DNA of 64,000 nucleotides, taken from assembly GCF_030269515.1 (NCBI RefSeq), contig NZ_BSTM01000036.1:1-64000 (forward strand), given 5' to 3'. Source of the stretch: Actinomadura sp. NBRC 104412. GTDB taxonomy: Bacteria > Actinomycetota > Actinomycetes > Streptosporangiales > Streptosporangiaceae. A model generated the notes under the pieces. The model did no database searches and had not been told where the DNA came from. It saw only the letters and a list, made by a program, of their open reading frames with translations. Each line of letters opens with the position of its first letter. Position 1 is the first letter of the stretch. The position numbers were made by a program, and so were the translations under genes. Of this stretch, positions 9,789-18,247 are shown one piece after another.

Positions 9789-10529
9789 GTGGATCTCTCG
9801 CTCATTTCCCTTGACATCACCGAGTGGCTGCACCCGACGGCATGGCTGCAACTGTTCGGGACGTTCGCGACCGTCGGCGTCATCGCCATCATCTTCGCGG
9901 AGACCGGACTCCTGTTCGGCTGCATCCTGCCGGGTGACTCGCTGCTGTTCACGGCGGGGATCCTCACGGCCGTCTCCACGGTCAACGGCCAGGAGTTCCA
10001 GCCCTTGTCGCTGCCCTGGCTGCTGATCGGCGGCCCGATCGCGGCGATCCTCGGCGCCCAGCTCGGGCACTGGCTCGGCGCCAAATACGGCCGCAAGCTC
10101 TTCGAGCGACCCGACTCCCGGATCTTCAAGCAGGAGTACGTGGTCAAGGCCGAGTACTACTTCAACCGCTTCGGCCCGGCCCGCGCGGTGGTGCTGGCCC
10201 GCTTCATCCCGATCGTCCGGACCTTCCTCAACCCGCTGGCCGGGATGCTCGGCATGAGCCGCCGCCGCTTCTTCATCTGGAACGTGGTCGGCGGCGTGCT
10301 CTGGACGGACACGCTGTTCCTCCTCGGCCACTTCCTCGGCGCCGAGGTGCCCGACATCGAGCGCTACATCCTGCCGGGCGTCGCCGTGATCGTGCTGCTG
10401 TCGCTGATCCCGATCATCCGGGAGATGATGCGCGGACGGGGCGGCAAGGGCCGCCACGCCGGCAACGGTACGAATAAGAATGCCCCGGAAGAGTCCCGTC
10501 CGTCGCTCAGCGGTGACAGTTATCGCTAA
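9789..10529 (+). CDS. DedA family membrane protein
   Basis: DedA proteins are polytopic inner-membrane proteins of the VTT/SNARE-associated superfamily, linked to lipid carrier recycling. The 246-residue protein has the hallmark segments: FAETGLLFGCILPGDSLLF (acidic and Gly/Pro re-entrant motif), GAQLGHWLGAKYGRKL, and the arginine-rich FGPARAVVLARFIPIVRTF followed by GxxxMSRRRFFIWNVVGGVLW. Four to five hydrophobic segments end near residue 215, followed by a charged tail. The start is a GTG at 9789. The next gene begins 9 bp after the stop, so the two may be co-transcribed. Confidence 0.93.
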   Translation: MDLSLISLDITEWLHPTAWLQLFGTFATVGVIAIIFAETGLLFGCILPGDSLLFTAGILTAVSTVNGQEFQPLSLPWLLIGGPIAAILGAQLGHWLGAKYGRKLFERPDSRIFKQEYVVKAEYYFNRFGPARAVVLARFIPIVRTFLNPLAGMLGMSRRRFFIWNVVGGVLWTDTLFLLGHFLGAEVPDIERYILPGVAVIVLLSLIPIIREMMRGRGGKGRHAGNGTNKNAPEESRPSLSGDSYR

Positions 10530-10538
10530 TCTCCCCAT

Positions 10539-11009
10539 GTGGGACGTCATCGGTCGGACCCTCGTGGTCTCGCGCGCATACTGATCGCGGCCATCGCCGT
10601 GGTGCTGGCCTTAGCGCTGTTGGTCATCGGCGGCCTGGCCCTGGTGAACGCGCTGACCTCCAGTTCGAGCGAACCAGGCTCGGCGAACCCGCCCGGCACC
10701 CAGGACGCGAGCGAGAGCGCGTCGCCGACCCCCGAGCAGACCCGAGCCACCCGGACGGCCGCCGCCGCGGCCACCCCGCTGCTCATCCGCGTGATCGGCG
10801 CCCCCACCCAGGTCTTCGTCCGCGTCTCCGGCAGCGGCGAGGTACTGCAACAAGGCACCCTCAACACCGGCGAGGCCCGCCAGTACGAACAGGCCCCCCT
10901 CGACGTGGTCGCCCTCAACGGCGCCGCGGTGGAAGTGGTCATCTACGGCAAGAAGCAACCCCCCAAACCCTCGGGCACCCGCGGCGAATGGTTCGTCCCA
11001 GAACGCTAG
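10539..11009 (+). CDS. Membrane-anchored protein with small extracytoplasmic beta domain
   Basis: The 156-residue protein starts at GTG 10539, 9 bp after the DedA stop. A single transmembrane segment (ILIAAIAVVLALALLVIGGLALV, residues 14-36) is followed by a Ser/Pro/Thr-rich spacer (38-70) and a compact domain (80-145). That domain (TPLLIRVIGAPTQVFVRVSGSGEVL...GTLNTGEARQYE) resembles the C-terminal DUF4115 domain of RodZ-like proteins, with the protein topologically outside the cell. There is no helix-turn-helix, so it is not RodZ itself. Function is unknown; the link to DedA is by position only. Confidence 0.75.
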   Translation: MGRHRSDPRGLARILIAAIAVVLALALLVIGGLALVNALTSSSSEPGSANPPGTQDASESASPTPEQTRATRTAAAAATPLLIRVIGAPTQVFVRVSGSGEVLQQGTLNTGEARQYEQAPLDVVALNGAAVEVVIYGKKQPPKPSGTRGEWFVPER

Positions 11010-11423
11010 CCCCACCGACCACCCCTAGAACCGCCGCGACAGCCCCCGCAGGCACCCCCGCCAACCAGCCGATCACCGCCACGCCACCCCACATCCGGCC
11101 ATGGCCAAGATCAGCAATCATCGCCGCCAGGCGAGAAGCACAGCCACACCCACCCCCGAACGGTCGCCCAAGCGCCGCGATCGCGTCCAAAGGCAGGGCA
11201 AGCGCCAGCGAAACCCTGATCGCGTAGCGAGCCCCAGGCCGGATCGGAGCGATGCCAGCGATCGCCGCAACCGCAAAAAGCGACGAGCCGCCAAGGCGAG
11301 GAGCGCCGCTCGCGCCTGCCAATAAACAACACTCTCGCACCCACCCCAGCCCCTCACCCCAGCCCCGAACGGCGCCCAAGCGCTGCGATCGCGTCCGAAG
11401 GCAGATTCGAGCGGAGCGAGAAT

Positions 11424-11525
11424 CTGATCGCGGAGCGAGCCTCTAGGCGAGTCGGAGCGATGCAGCGATCGCCGCAGGCGCGACAAGCGAGGAGCGCCAG
11501 CGACGAGCGCAGCTCGCGCCTGCCA
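11424..11525. repeat. 102-bp exact direct repeat, copy 1
   Basis: The stretch is identical to 11724-11825 at every position. It includes CAGGCGCGA (11475-11483) and its reverse complement TCGCGCCTG (11514-11522), a 9-bp perfect inverted repeat that could form a hairpin with a 30-base loop. Confidence 0.9.
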
Positions 11526-11723
11526 TAAGAATGAGCGCGCCCAGCGCCCGACGCCGCAGGCACCGCCAACAAACACAGCGCGACGAGCCGCTAGGGCGAG
11601 GAGCGCAGCTCGCGCCTGCCAATGAACACCTCTCGCACCCACCTCAGCCCGTCACACCAGCCCCGAACGGTCGCTCAGGCGTTGCGATCGCGTCCGAAGG
11701 CAGGGGCGAGCGCCAGCGAGACC

Positions 11724-11825
11724 CTGATCGCGGAGCGAGCCTCTAGGCGAGTCGGAGCGATGCAGCGATCGCCGCAGGCGCGACAAGCGAGGAGCGCCAG
11801 CGACGAGCGCAGCTCGCGCCTGCCA
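11724..11825. repeat. 102-bp exact direct repeat, copy 2
   Basis: This is identical to 11424-11525, offset by exactly 300 bp. It ends four bases before the pyrE stop codon, so the hairpin may act as the 3' end of pyrE mRNA. Confidence 0.9.
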
Positions 11826-11829
11826 ATAG

Positions 11830-12360
11830 TCACAGCAGCTCGGTGAGGGTGTAGGGGTGGCGGTAGTCGAGGCCCTCGGCGGTGATGCGTTCGGTGGCGC
11901 CTCTTTCCACGATTGTGGCTACGGCGACGACGTGGGCGCCTTCGGCGCGTAGTGCTTCTACGGCTGTGAGTACTGAGTTTCCTGTGGTGGAGGTGTCTTC
12001 TACGGCGAGTACTCGGCGGCCCTTGACGTCTGGGCCTTCGATGCGGCGTTGGAGGCCGTGGGCTTTGTCGGTTTTGCGTACCACGAAGGCGTCGAGGTGG
12101 CGGCCGCGGGCGGCGGCGGCGTGGAGCATGGCGGTGGCGACGGGGTCGGCGCCGAGGGTGAGGCCGCCGACGGCGTCGTAGTCCAGGTCGGCGGTCAGGT
12201 CGAGCATGACGCGTCCGACGAGGGGGGCCGCTTTGCCGTCCAGGGTGACTCGGCGCAGGTCGACGTACCAGGACGCGCGCTGGCCTGAGGACAGCACGAA
12301 GTCGCCTTTGACGACGGCCTTGGACTTGATCTCTTCGAGGAGGGCTTCGCGGTCGCTCAC
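11830..12360 (-). CDS. pyrE: Orotate phosphoribosyltransferase
   Basis: The enzyme transfers phosphoribose from PRPP to orotate to form OMP in de novo pyrimidine synthesis. The GTG at 12360 gives 176 residues, the usual length for actinobacteria; the frame is open further upstream but the family begins at SDREALLEEIKSKAV. The PRPP-binding loop is VLAVEDTSTTGNSVLTAVEALR, the orotate-contact VVRKTDKAHG is present, and FVLSSGQRASWYVDLR starts the fold. It stands alone, divergent from a small hydrolase and directly followed by the repeat array. Confidence 0.95.
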   Translation of the reverse strand: MSDREALLEEIKSKAVVKGDFVLSSGQRASWYVDLRRVTLDGKAAPLVGRVMLDLTADLDYDAVGGLTLGADPVATAMLHAAAARGRHLDAFVVRKTDKAHGLQRRIEGPDVKGRRVLAVEDTSTTGNSVLTAVEALRAEGAHVVAVATIVERGATERITAEGLDYRHPYTLTELL

Positions 12361-12442
12361 AGGGAGAACCCTAGGGGGACGGGTCGTGGCGGGGGAAACG
12401 GGGCGGCGGTCGGCGGGCTGTACCGTGGGCGCGGGAGGTGAC

Positions 12443-12958
12443 GTGACCCCCGGAACGCTGGTGCTGTTGCACGCCCCGTACTCGCGCGCCGAAGCGTGGG
12501 GTGATCTGCCGGAGGCGTTGCGCCGGCATGGGCTGGACGTGGTGGTGCCGGATGTACCGGACAGTTCGGGGCCGCGGTACGTGGCCAGGGCATCGCTGAT
12601 CATTTCGGCGACGGGTCCGGTGTCGCCGCTGGTGCTGGTGGCTTCGGGTGGGGCGGGGCCGCTGGTTCCGGCGGTCGCGCTGGCGCAGCGGGCGGCGCAC
12701 CGCAGGGTCGGCGGGTACGTGTTCGTGGACGCGGACCTGCCCAGGCCCCCGGTCGGGCAGAGTGATGAGCCGGTGGCGATGCCGCCCGACTGGCCGGAGG
12801 CGCCGTGCGGCTACCTGCGTACCGATCATTCGTTGGCGCGTACGGCCGACGAGGACCGGGCGTTGCGGGAGGCGCGGTTGCGCGGCTGGGTGGTCGCCGA
12901 GCAGGGGCCGGGCACGTCCAAGGCGCTCACCCTCAACGGGCTGATCGCGGCCCTGTGA
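12443..12958 (+). CDS. Small alpha/beta-hydrolase-like protein
   Basis: The GTG at 12443, with GGGAGG nine bases upstream, gives 171 residues. The opening TLVLLHAPYSRAEAW plus the strand VVVPDVPDSSGPRYV resembles a shortened alpha/beta hydrolase. The nucleophile elbow would be LVASGGAGPLVPAVA, which has Gly where the Ser nucleophile is expected next to SGG, so catalysis is doubtful. It may be a non-catalytic relative. Convergent with the TPR gene, with 6 bp between stops. Confidence 0.65.
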   Translation: MTPGTLVLLHAPYSRAEAWGDLPEALRRHGLDVVVPDVPDSSGPRYVARASLIISATGPVSPLVLVASGGAGPLVPAVALAQRAAHRRVGGYVFVDADLPRPPVGQSDEPVAMPPDWPEAPCGYLRTDHSLARTADEDRALREARLRGWVVAEQGPGTSKALTLNGLIAAL

Positions 12959-12964
12959 CCGGCC

Positions 12965-13612
12965 TCAGGTGTCGTTCTTCAGCAGGTCGTCCAGGAGGGC
13001 GTCGTAGTCGTCCTCGGGACGGCCCAGGTCGACGCGCGCCCGGTAGCGCAGCCGCAGCAGCGCCTCAAGGCTGTCTTCGGCGAGGGCCACGTCGTCGGGG
13101 CCGGGGGTGAACTCCTCCTCGGCGCCCCTGGTGGGGGAGGCGCCGGTGCCCGCCCCGATGCCGACGGCGCGGTCGCGGAGGGCGAGGACGACGTCGGCGC
13201 CGGCGGTGGCCCACTCGTGCGCCCCGGCCGCGTCGCCCTGGGCGTACAGCACCTCGGCCACCGCGCGGTAGACCTCCGGGTCGCTGGGTGCGTCGGCGCG
13301 GATCTGCTCGACCAGCTTGCGCGCCTCGTCGGCCTCGCCCAGCTCGAACAGCGCGTCGGCCAGGTAGGCGCGGGGGTCGCCGTAGGTCTCGCCGCCGTCC
13401 TCGATGGCGGTCCGGTACAGTTCGGCGGCTCGCGCGTGGTCGCCCGCGTGCTGCCACTGCTCGCCCGCGCGCAGCAGCACGTTCGCACGTGACACCCCGC
13501 CGGACACCGACTCGGCGAGCTCGGAGAGCCGCCGTGCCGCCGAGATGTGATCGCCCGTGCGCAGGGTGTCGAACTCCAGGTCGTCGAGATCGTCTTCCGT
13601 CACATGCGTCAC
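12965..13612 (-). CDS. Tetratricopeptide repeat protein
   Basis: The 215-residue soluble protein is a run of TPR helices over residues about 20-150: ISAARRLSELAES, VLLRAGEQWQHAGDHARAAELYRTAIEDGG, AYLADALFELGEADEARKLVEQIRADAPSDPEVYRAVAEVLYAQGDAAGAHEWA. A charged C-terminal part (LRLRYRARVDLGRPEDDYDALLDDLL) resembles the tail of actinobacterial scaffold proteins often annotated as TPR proteins with a C-terminal secretory accessory (SecC-like) role, though no Cys motif is present. No signal peptide is seen. The partner is unknown. Confidence 0.8.
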   Translation of the reverse strand: MTHVTEDDLDDLEFDTLRTGDHISAARRLSELAESVSGGVSRANVLLRAGEQWQHAGDHARAAELYRTAIEDGGETYGDPRAYLADALFELGEADEARKLVEQIRADAPSDPEVYRAVAEVLYAQGDAAGAHEWATAGADVVLALRDRAVGIGAGTGASPTRGAEEEFTPGPDDVALAEDSLEALLRLRYRARVDLGRPEDDYDALLDDLLKNDT

Positions 13613-13714
13613 GGTTCAACGCTACCCGTCGCCCGCCGAACGAAGCGGGTGAATCGTGGAGGATCGTGAACTACCTACGCGTTCCACGTCGCCCCGCTGG
13701 TCGTCGGCACAGGG

Positions 13715-15328
13715 TCACCTGCGGGAACGTTCGAGCGCGTCCCAGAAACCGCGGCGGAGGGCGTGCCGCACTTCGTCGTGCAGCAGGAAGTCGATCGGCA
13801 GCGAGGAGCCCTGGAGCAGCCGCGCCTCCAGGTCGGACGGCATCCGGGGCTTGCGCGCGAGCACGGCCTCCAGCCACAGGGCCGGGGCGTCCCGCGCGAC
13901 GGACTCGCCGAAGTCCTGCCCTTCGCGGTGGGCGGCCTTGACGGCGTCGGCGAGGGTCGGCGCCGCCTGCTGGGCGGGTACGGGCGCGATCTGCTGGGGG
14001 CCGGTGTACGGGCCGTGCGACTGTGGTGCCGGGGGTTGTGAGGGAGGCGGGGGTGACAGGGCGGGGGGTGGCGGGGAGAGCGCGGGCGGCGGGGGCGAGG
14101 AGGACGGCGGGAGGTACTGGGGTCCGGTGCTGGACGGGGCGGAGGTCGGTGTGGGCGCCGCGTGCAGCGGGGACGGGGGGCCCTGCGAGGGCGATGAGGG
14201 CAGGTCGTTCGGGCCTGTCCCGGCTCCCAGGGCGCTCATCGAGCCGTTCGCGGGTGGCAGGCGCGGCGCGGACCCGTTGCCGCCGAAGCCCGTGTCGGAG
14301 GTGAAGCTTCCGATGCCGGTCGTATCCGGGCCGTAGCCGGGGCCCGCGCCGCCGGAGTCGCCGGTCGTGGAGCTGTACGACCCGTACTTGCCGGGCTCGT
14401 AGCCGGAGCCGGACGTGTCGGTGTCATAGCGGGAGCCCGTTTTGTAACCGGATCCCGTGTCGTGACCGGAGGCCGTGCCGTAGCTCGAACCCGTGTCATA
14501 GCTGGAACCGGTGTCGTAGCCCGAGCCCGTGTCGTACCCGGAGGTGGACGGCCTGGCGAAGTCGACGGTGGAGTTCTGGCCCGTCGAGGACGAGGCGGAC
14601 GAGTCGTACGAGGGCGGCGGGCCGGTCAGCGGCGAGGACGGAGGCGGGCCGCTGTGGGGGCCGGTGGTCTGGAGCGGGGTGAGGGAGCCGGGCGTCCCGT
14701 GCCCGTTGGACAGCGGCCCGGACGGCGAGGTGGAGGACGAGGCCGGCGCGGGGCTGAGCGCCCCGGCGGTCGTGGAGGCGGGGGCCTCGATGCCGGCGAG
14801 CAGGTTGACGTACGGGCGGAGCTGCGCGGGGCCGACCTCGATGAGGTCGTCGCATTCCTGGCGGAGCGAGCGGGAGATCGTCCAGTTGCCGTCGACGGCC
14901 ACGTGCACGACCGTGACGCGGACGCCGAAGTCCTGCGCGTCCACGATCACCTGGGCCAGTTCCTCGTCGCCGCTGACCAGCACCGCCTCGGCCAGCGCGC
15001 CGTTGCGGGCCAGCGTCATCAGATCGCGGTGGATCTCGGTGTCGACGCCCTCGCGCTTGCCCGGACGCATCCGGCCGAGCCGGAGCTTGAGCCCGGGCAG
15101 GTCGGCCAGGGCCTCGTGTTCGAGCGAGCGCCGTCCTTCGACGGTGGCCTCGTACCAGTAGCAGCGCAGCATCGGCAGGCCGGTGCGCTCGCAGGCGAGG
15201 TTGCCGAGCAACTGGAGGAGTCCGCCGAAGTCCCAGGAGACGGTGTCGCGATGGCGGGTGCCGTGCACCGCCATGGCGCCGTCCGCCAGCAGGTAGCCGG
15301 CGTCTACGAACAGCGCGCAGCGATCCAT
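13715..15328 (-). CDS. NYN-domain protein with long disordered repeat linker
   Basis: Residues 1-175 form a NYN (PIN-like) domain, a predicted metal-dependent RNase fold: MDRCALFVDAGYLL gives the first acidic residue, GVDTEIHRDLM the second and AVLVSGDEELAQVI the third. Residues about 185-440 are disordered, rich in Ser, Pro, Gly and Tyr, with a stretch of near-tandem YDTGS-type pentapeptides around 255-300. Residues 445-537 are a conserved helical C-terminal domain (LADAVKAAHREGQDFGESVARDAPALWLEAVLARKPRMPSDLEARLL). The ATG at 15328 has AGGAAGGGCG upstream. It probably cleaves or senses RNA in the cytoplasm. Confidence 0.87.
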   Translation of the reverse strand: MDRCALFVDAGYLLADGAMAVHGTRHRDTVSWDFGGLLQLLGNLACERTGLPMLRCYWYEATVEGRRSLEHEALADLPGLKLRLGRMRPGKREGVDTEIHRDLMTLARNGALAEAVLVSGDEELAQVIVDAQDFGVRVTVVHVAVDGNWTISRSLRQECDDLIEVGPAQLRPYVNLLAGIEAPASTTAGALSPAPASSSTSPSGPLSNGHGTPGSLTPLQTTGPHSGPPPSSPLTGPPPSYDSSASSSTGQNSTVDFARPSTSGYDTGSGYDTGSSYDTGSSYGTASGHDTGSGYKTGSRYDTDTSGSGYEPGKYGSYSSTTGDSGGAGPGYGPDTTGIGSFTSDTGFGGNGSAPRLPPANGSMSALGAGTGPNDLPSSPSQGPPSPLHAAPTPTSAPSSTGPQYLPPSSSPPPPALSPPPPALSPPPPSQPPAPQSHGPYTGPQQIAPVPAQQAAPTLADAVKAAHREGQDFGESVARDAPALWLEAVLARKPRMPSDLEARLLQGSSLPIDFLLHDEVRHALRRGFWDALERSRR

Positions 15329-15648
15329 GCGACATCGCCCTTCCTCAACACGGGACCTCTCGGGAAGCCCACTCCTCGGTCAGGTCGGCGAGGGGAGCAT
15401 CGGCGGGCGGTCTCCCCTCTCTGCTTCGGGGGTCGCGGGCCGGGGAGAGACCCGGCCCGCCTTAGCGTATAGAAAGCCGTTAGCCACGTAGGCCAATACG
15501 GCGATTCGCCACTCTTTCATGACACTTCGTGACTCGTCGCCGCGCCGTGTGGCTCAGCGCGGACGCTACCAGCCTTTCCGGTCTGTCCCCGATTCCGCCA
15601 CATGATCTTTACATGAGGATTCGATGGCGTGGAGGCTCGGCCGCCGGG
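15329..15648. other. Intergenic region with no gene
   Basis: Between PhoD and the NYN gene, both on the minus strand, lies 320 bp with an AT-richer core (about 15465-15540) that probably holds the NYN promoter. No other structure was found. Confidence 0.4.
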
Positions 15649-17277
15649 TCAGCAGATGGTGGCGGCGCCCATCCCGGTGAGCGAGGTCGCGTCGCGCGGC
15701 GTCTCCCAGCGGACGTGGCAGCGGCGCCCGTCCAGCTCGACGGTGGCGATGGCGTTGTCGAACCAGGGGCCGTCGGTGATCCGCCATTTCAGCGGGGGCG
15801 GCGCCACCTTCGACAGCCTGGCCAGCAACCGGAACGGTCCGGGCACCGCCCGCGAGCACGCGATCTTGTTGGCCCAGCGGAACCTGCCGACCAGCGGGTT
15901 GCGCAGCGGGGAGCACACGATCTGCGTGATGGCCGTCCCCGTGCTCGGCTCGGTGACCCGCGCCAGGTAGGAGTAGTGGATGTCGCCGGACAGGAAGGAG
16001 ATGCTGGCCGGCGCGTCGCCGCGTTCACCGCGCGCCACCGCGACCACGTCCTCGGCCACGGCGCGGAACGACGCGTCGAACGCGGCCCAGTGCTCCAGGT
16101 CGGCGCCCTGCCGCAGCCTCTCGCCGAGCCGCGCGGCCCGCCCGCCCCAGGCGCCGCCTGCCATGGCCTCGTTCCACGCCTCGGCGTGGTGGATGGCGCG
16201 GGGCAGCAGGTACGGCAGCGAGCTGGCGATCAGCAGGTGGTCCCTCCCGCCCTGGCACTGCTCGTCCAGCCACTGGAACTCGTCGTCGTCGAGCATGCCG
16301 CGGCGGTCGGCGGTGAGCAGGCGGGAGCAGCGGCTGTCCACGACGACCAGCCGGGTGCCGCCCCAGTCGTGGACGTAGCTCCAGCGCGTGGTGGCGGGCT
16401 CCTTGTCGGCGCGCTCGGCGAACTCGTCGATGATCTCGGCGGCGTCCGCGCCGCCGGCGGCGGCCGCGAGCACCTTCGCGTACAGCGGCTCGGCCGCGCG
16501 CTGCTCCGGCGACAGGTTGCCGAGGTGCTGGTAGATCCAGTACGAGCCGATGCCGCCGGTGATCCGCGCCCGCCACCACGGCTTGGCCCACATCTGCCGC
16601 CGCCAGGTGTAGGAGGTGTTCCAGTCGTCCCGCACGTCGTGGTCGTCGAAGATCGTGTACGTGGGGACGGTGGACAGCAGCCACCGCACCGCGGGGTCGT
16701 CGCGCCATGCCAGCTTGTAGAGCATGGTGTAGTCCTCGAAGTCGGCGACCTCGCCCTCGGGCTCGGTGCCGGGGGCGCGCCGCTCGGCCAGGTACGCCCG
16801 CATCTCCTCGCCCAGCTCGTCGGCGTAGATCTGGTCGCCGACCATCAGCAGCACGTCCGGCCAGGCGGAGTCCTCGGTGCCGGGCGCGGCGAGGCGGTGG
16901 GCGAAGGCGGACAGGGCGTCCAGGCCGTGCAGCCCGGCGCGGTCGGGCGAGCGGCGGCAGGAGCCGAACGAGAGGCGCACCGGTCCCGAGGGGTCGATCG
17001 TCCTGATCGCCGGGGCGGGGAACGGGCCGCCGGGCTCCGGCCACACCCGCTCGCCGTCCAGCGCGACCGCGTAGGGGATCGTGGCGCCCGGTTCAAGGCC
17101 CTCCACGTCCACCAGCGCGTAGTGGTGGCCGTGCGCGGTGAACGTGGAGGCGGAGGCGTTCACGCCGTGTTCTTCGCTGAAGACCCGTACTTCGCAGGGA
17201 CGGTCGGTCTCGACCCAGATCGTGGCGGTGCGGTCGGCCACGTGCCGGAGCAGGGGCCCGAGTACCAAGGCGGTCAT
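15649..17277 (-). CDS. Alkaline phosphatase D (PhoD) family metallophosphoesterase
   Basis: The 542-residue protein (start MTALVLGPLLRH at 17277) hydrolyses phosphomono- or diesters with calcium/iron-type metal centres in the known family members. Residues 1-90 form the fibronectin-like N-terminal domain (TIWVETDRPCEVRV), followed by the metal-site motifs LMVGDQIYADE, TIFDDHDVRDDWN, LDEQ and SGDIHYSYLARV. There is no signal peptide or twin-arginine motif, unlike most secreted PhoD proteins, so this copy may be intracellular. It stands alone. Confidence 0.9.
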   Translation of the reverse strand: MTALVLGPLLRHVADRTATIWVETDRPCEVRVFSEEHGVNASASTFTAHGHHYALVDVEGLEPGATIPYAVALDGERVWPEPGGPFPAPAIRTIDPSGPVRLSFGSCRRSPDRAGLHGLDALSAFAHRLAAPGTEDSAWPDVLLMVGDQIYADELGEEMRAYLAERRAPGTEPEGEVADFEDYTMLYKLAWRDDPAVRWLLSTVPTYTIFDDHDVRDDWNTSYTWRRQMWAKPWWRARITGGIGSYWIYQHLGNLSPEQRAAEPLYAKVLAAAAGGADAAEIIDEFAERADKEPATTRWSYVHDWGGTRLVVVDSRCSRLLTADRRGMLDDDEFQWLDEQCQGGRDHLLIASSLPYLLPRAIHHAEAWNEAMAGGAWGGRAARLGERLRQGADLEHWAAFDASFRAVAEDVVAVARGERGDAPASISFLSGDIHYSYLARVTEPSTGTAITQIVCSPLRNPLVGRFRWANKIACSRAVPGPFRLLARLSKVAPPPLKWRITDGPWFDNAIATVELDGRRCHVRWETPRDATSLTGMGAATIC

Positions 17278-17435
17278 AACAGGCTTCTCTAGCGGACGCG
17301 CGGTGGCCGCGTCCAATGTTCCCGCGCATCCGCCTCGGAACGTACGGACGCCGCGGCGCGTACCAGAGCGGCGACCGCGGGTGAACGGCTGTCCTCCGGC
17401 CAGGCCGGCACGACGCTGGCCGGCGGGGCGTCCAG

Positions 17436-17757
17436 GACAGCGGTGTCGGGTCCCTGACGTTCATGACCGACCCGGAGCACTACATGTCACGGTTGCCCGC
17501 CGTGGCCGCCTACCCTTCGTCCAAGGCTGCCCTGAACGCGCTCACGGTGCAGTACGCAAAGGAGCTGCGCGGCGACGAGATCCTGGTGAACGCCGCCGTC
17601 CCCGGTGCGTGCGATACCGACTTCACCAAGGGCCTAGGGCTGAACATCACCCGGACGGCCGCGCAGGGCGCCGCCATAGCCGTACATCTGGCCACGCTGG
17701 GGCCGGACGGCCCGACCGGTGGGGTCCTTCGACGACAGCGGCCCCGTCCCTTGGTGA
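17436..17757 (+). pseudogene. Decayed short-chain dehydrogenase/reductase
   Basis: This is the C-terminal half of an SDR. The catalytic AAYPSSKAALNALTVQYAKEL (Tyr-x-x-x-Lys), LVNAAVPGACDTDFT and the HLATLGPDGPTGG segment are in one frame; a single extra G in the run at 17721-17724 then shifts the frame, and the normal SDR ending G-S-F-D-D-S-G-P-V-P-W continues in the +1 frame to the stop at 17755. The N-terminal half with the NAD(P)-binding TGxxxGxG motif is missing altogether; PhoD sequence comes before it. Both lesions argue that it is dead. Confidence 0.85.
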
Positions 17758-17839
17758 GGCCGGATCCGGCCGGGCGCGTCACCTCGGGGCCGGGGCAGAG
17801 TTAGGGCACCGAAGTGTTCGCGGCGAAAGGACCCCGTTC

Positions 17840-18244
17840 ATGCCCCCCACTCCCCGCACCACCCTGTCCGTCCGTTACAACCCGGTCATCGCCTGGGTGG
17901 CCCTGGCGCTGGGCGTGCTCAACTTCATCCTCGGCGCCCTGGTGCCGATGGTGGTGAACCTGGTCCTCGGCATCATGTTCATCGTGCTGGGCGCGCTGTA
18001 TCTGAGCCGGGAGTACTTCACCTACACCACGCACACCCGCACCCTCGAAGTGATCGCCCCGGTCGGCACCCGCCGCGCGTTCCGCGGGGCGGACGAGTCG
18101 TCGCTCGTCGTCGAGGGCAACCGGATCGTGCTGGTGCGGGCGGACGGCCGCCGCAAGAAGCTGCCGGTGATGCGCTGGATGTCGCGTCCCGAGCAGTGGG
18201 ACGCCGTGATCGCGGCGATCGGGGAGTCCCGGAAACCCGCCTGA
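17840..18244 (+). CDS. Small two-helix membrane protein
   Basis: The ATG at 17840, preceded by GAAAGGA, gives 134 residues. Two adjacent transmembrane segments (residues about 14-34 and 36-56: VIAWVALALGVLNFILGALV, MVVNLVLGIMFIVLGALYL) are followed by a cytoplasmic domain with strands (TRTLEVIAPVGTRRAF, SLVVEGNRIVLVRADGRRKKLPVMRWM) resembling a PH-like fold. No enzyme motif is seen. It is convergent with the LuxR gene, separated by 3 bp. Confidence 0.7.
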   Translation: MPPTPRTTLSVRYNPVIAWVALALGVLNFILGALVPMVVNLVLGIMFIVLGALYLSREYFTYTTHTRTLEVIAPVGTRRAFRGADESSLVVEGNRIVLVRADGRRKKLPVMRWMSRPEQWDAVIAAIGESRKPA

Positions 18245-18247
18245 GCG

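Larger units (their letters stand above)
11010..11829. repeat. GC-rich imperfect repeat array between convergent genes
   Basis: An 820-bp gap between the membrane protein and pyrE is filled with degenerate copies of one element. Copies begin at about 11154, 11363 and 11661 (each starting CCCCGAACGG), with an extra 3' partial copy near 11575-11635. Each copy ends in a CAGGCGCGA...TCGCGCCTG-type hairpin followed by TGCCA. Several frames are open through it, but their translations are repetitive Arg/Ala/Ser strings, so I do not call a gene. Confidence 0.85.

Noticed and set aside
11118-11642. Open reading frames through the repeat array
   Set aside because: Their translations are repetitive Ala/Arg strings produced by the repeated DNA; no ribosome site or family resemblance supports them.
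11424-11825. CRISPR array
   Set aside because: The repeats are 102 bp and widely spaced, without short uniform repeats and unique spacers; no cas gene is present.
17138-17840. N-terminal extension of the small membrane gene
   Set aside because: The extension overlaps PhoD and the SDR relic, and the ATG at 17840 has a good GAAAGGA; only the part after it is membrane-like.
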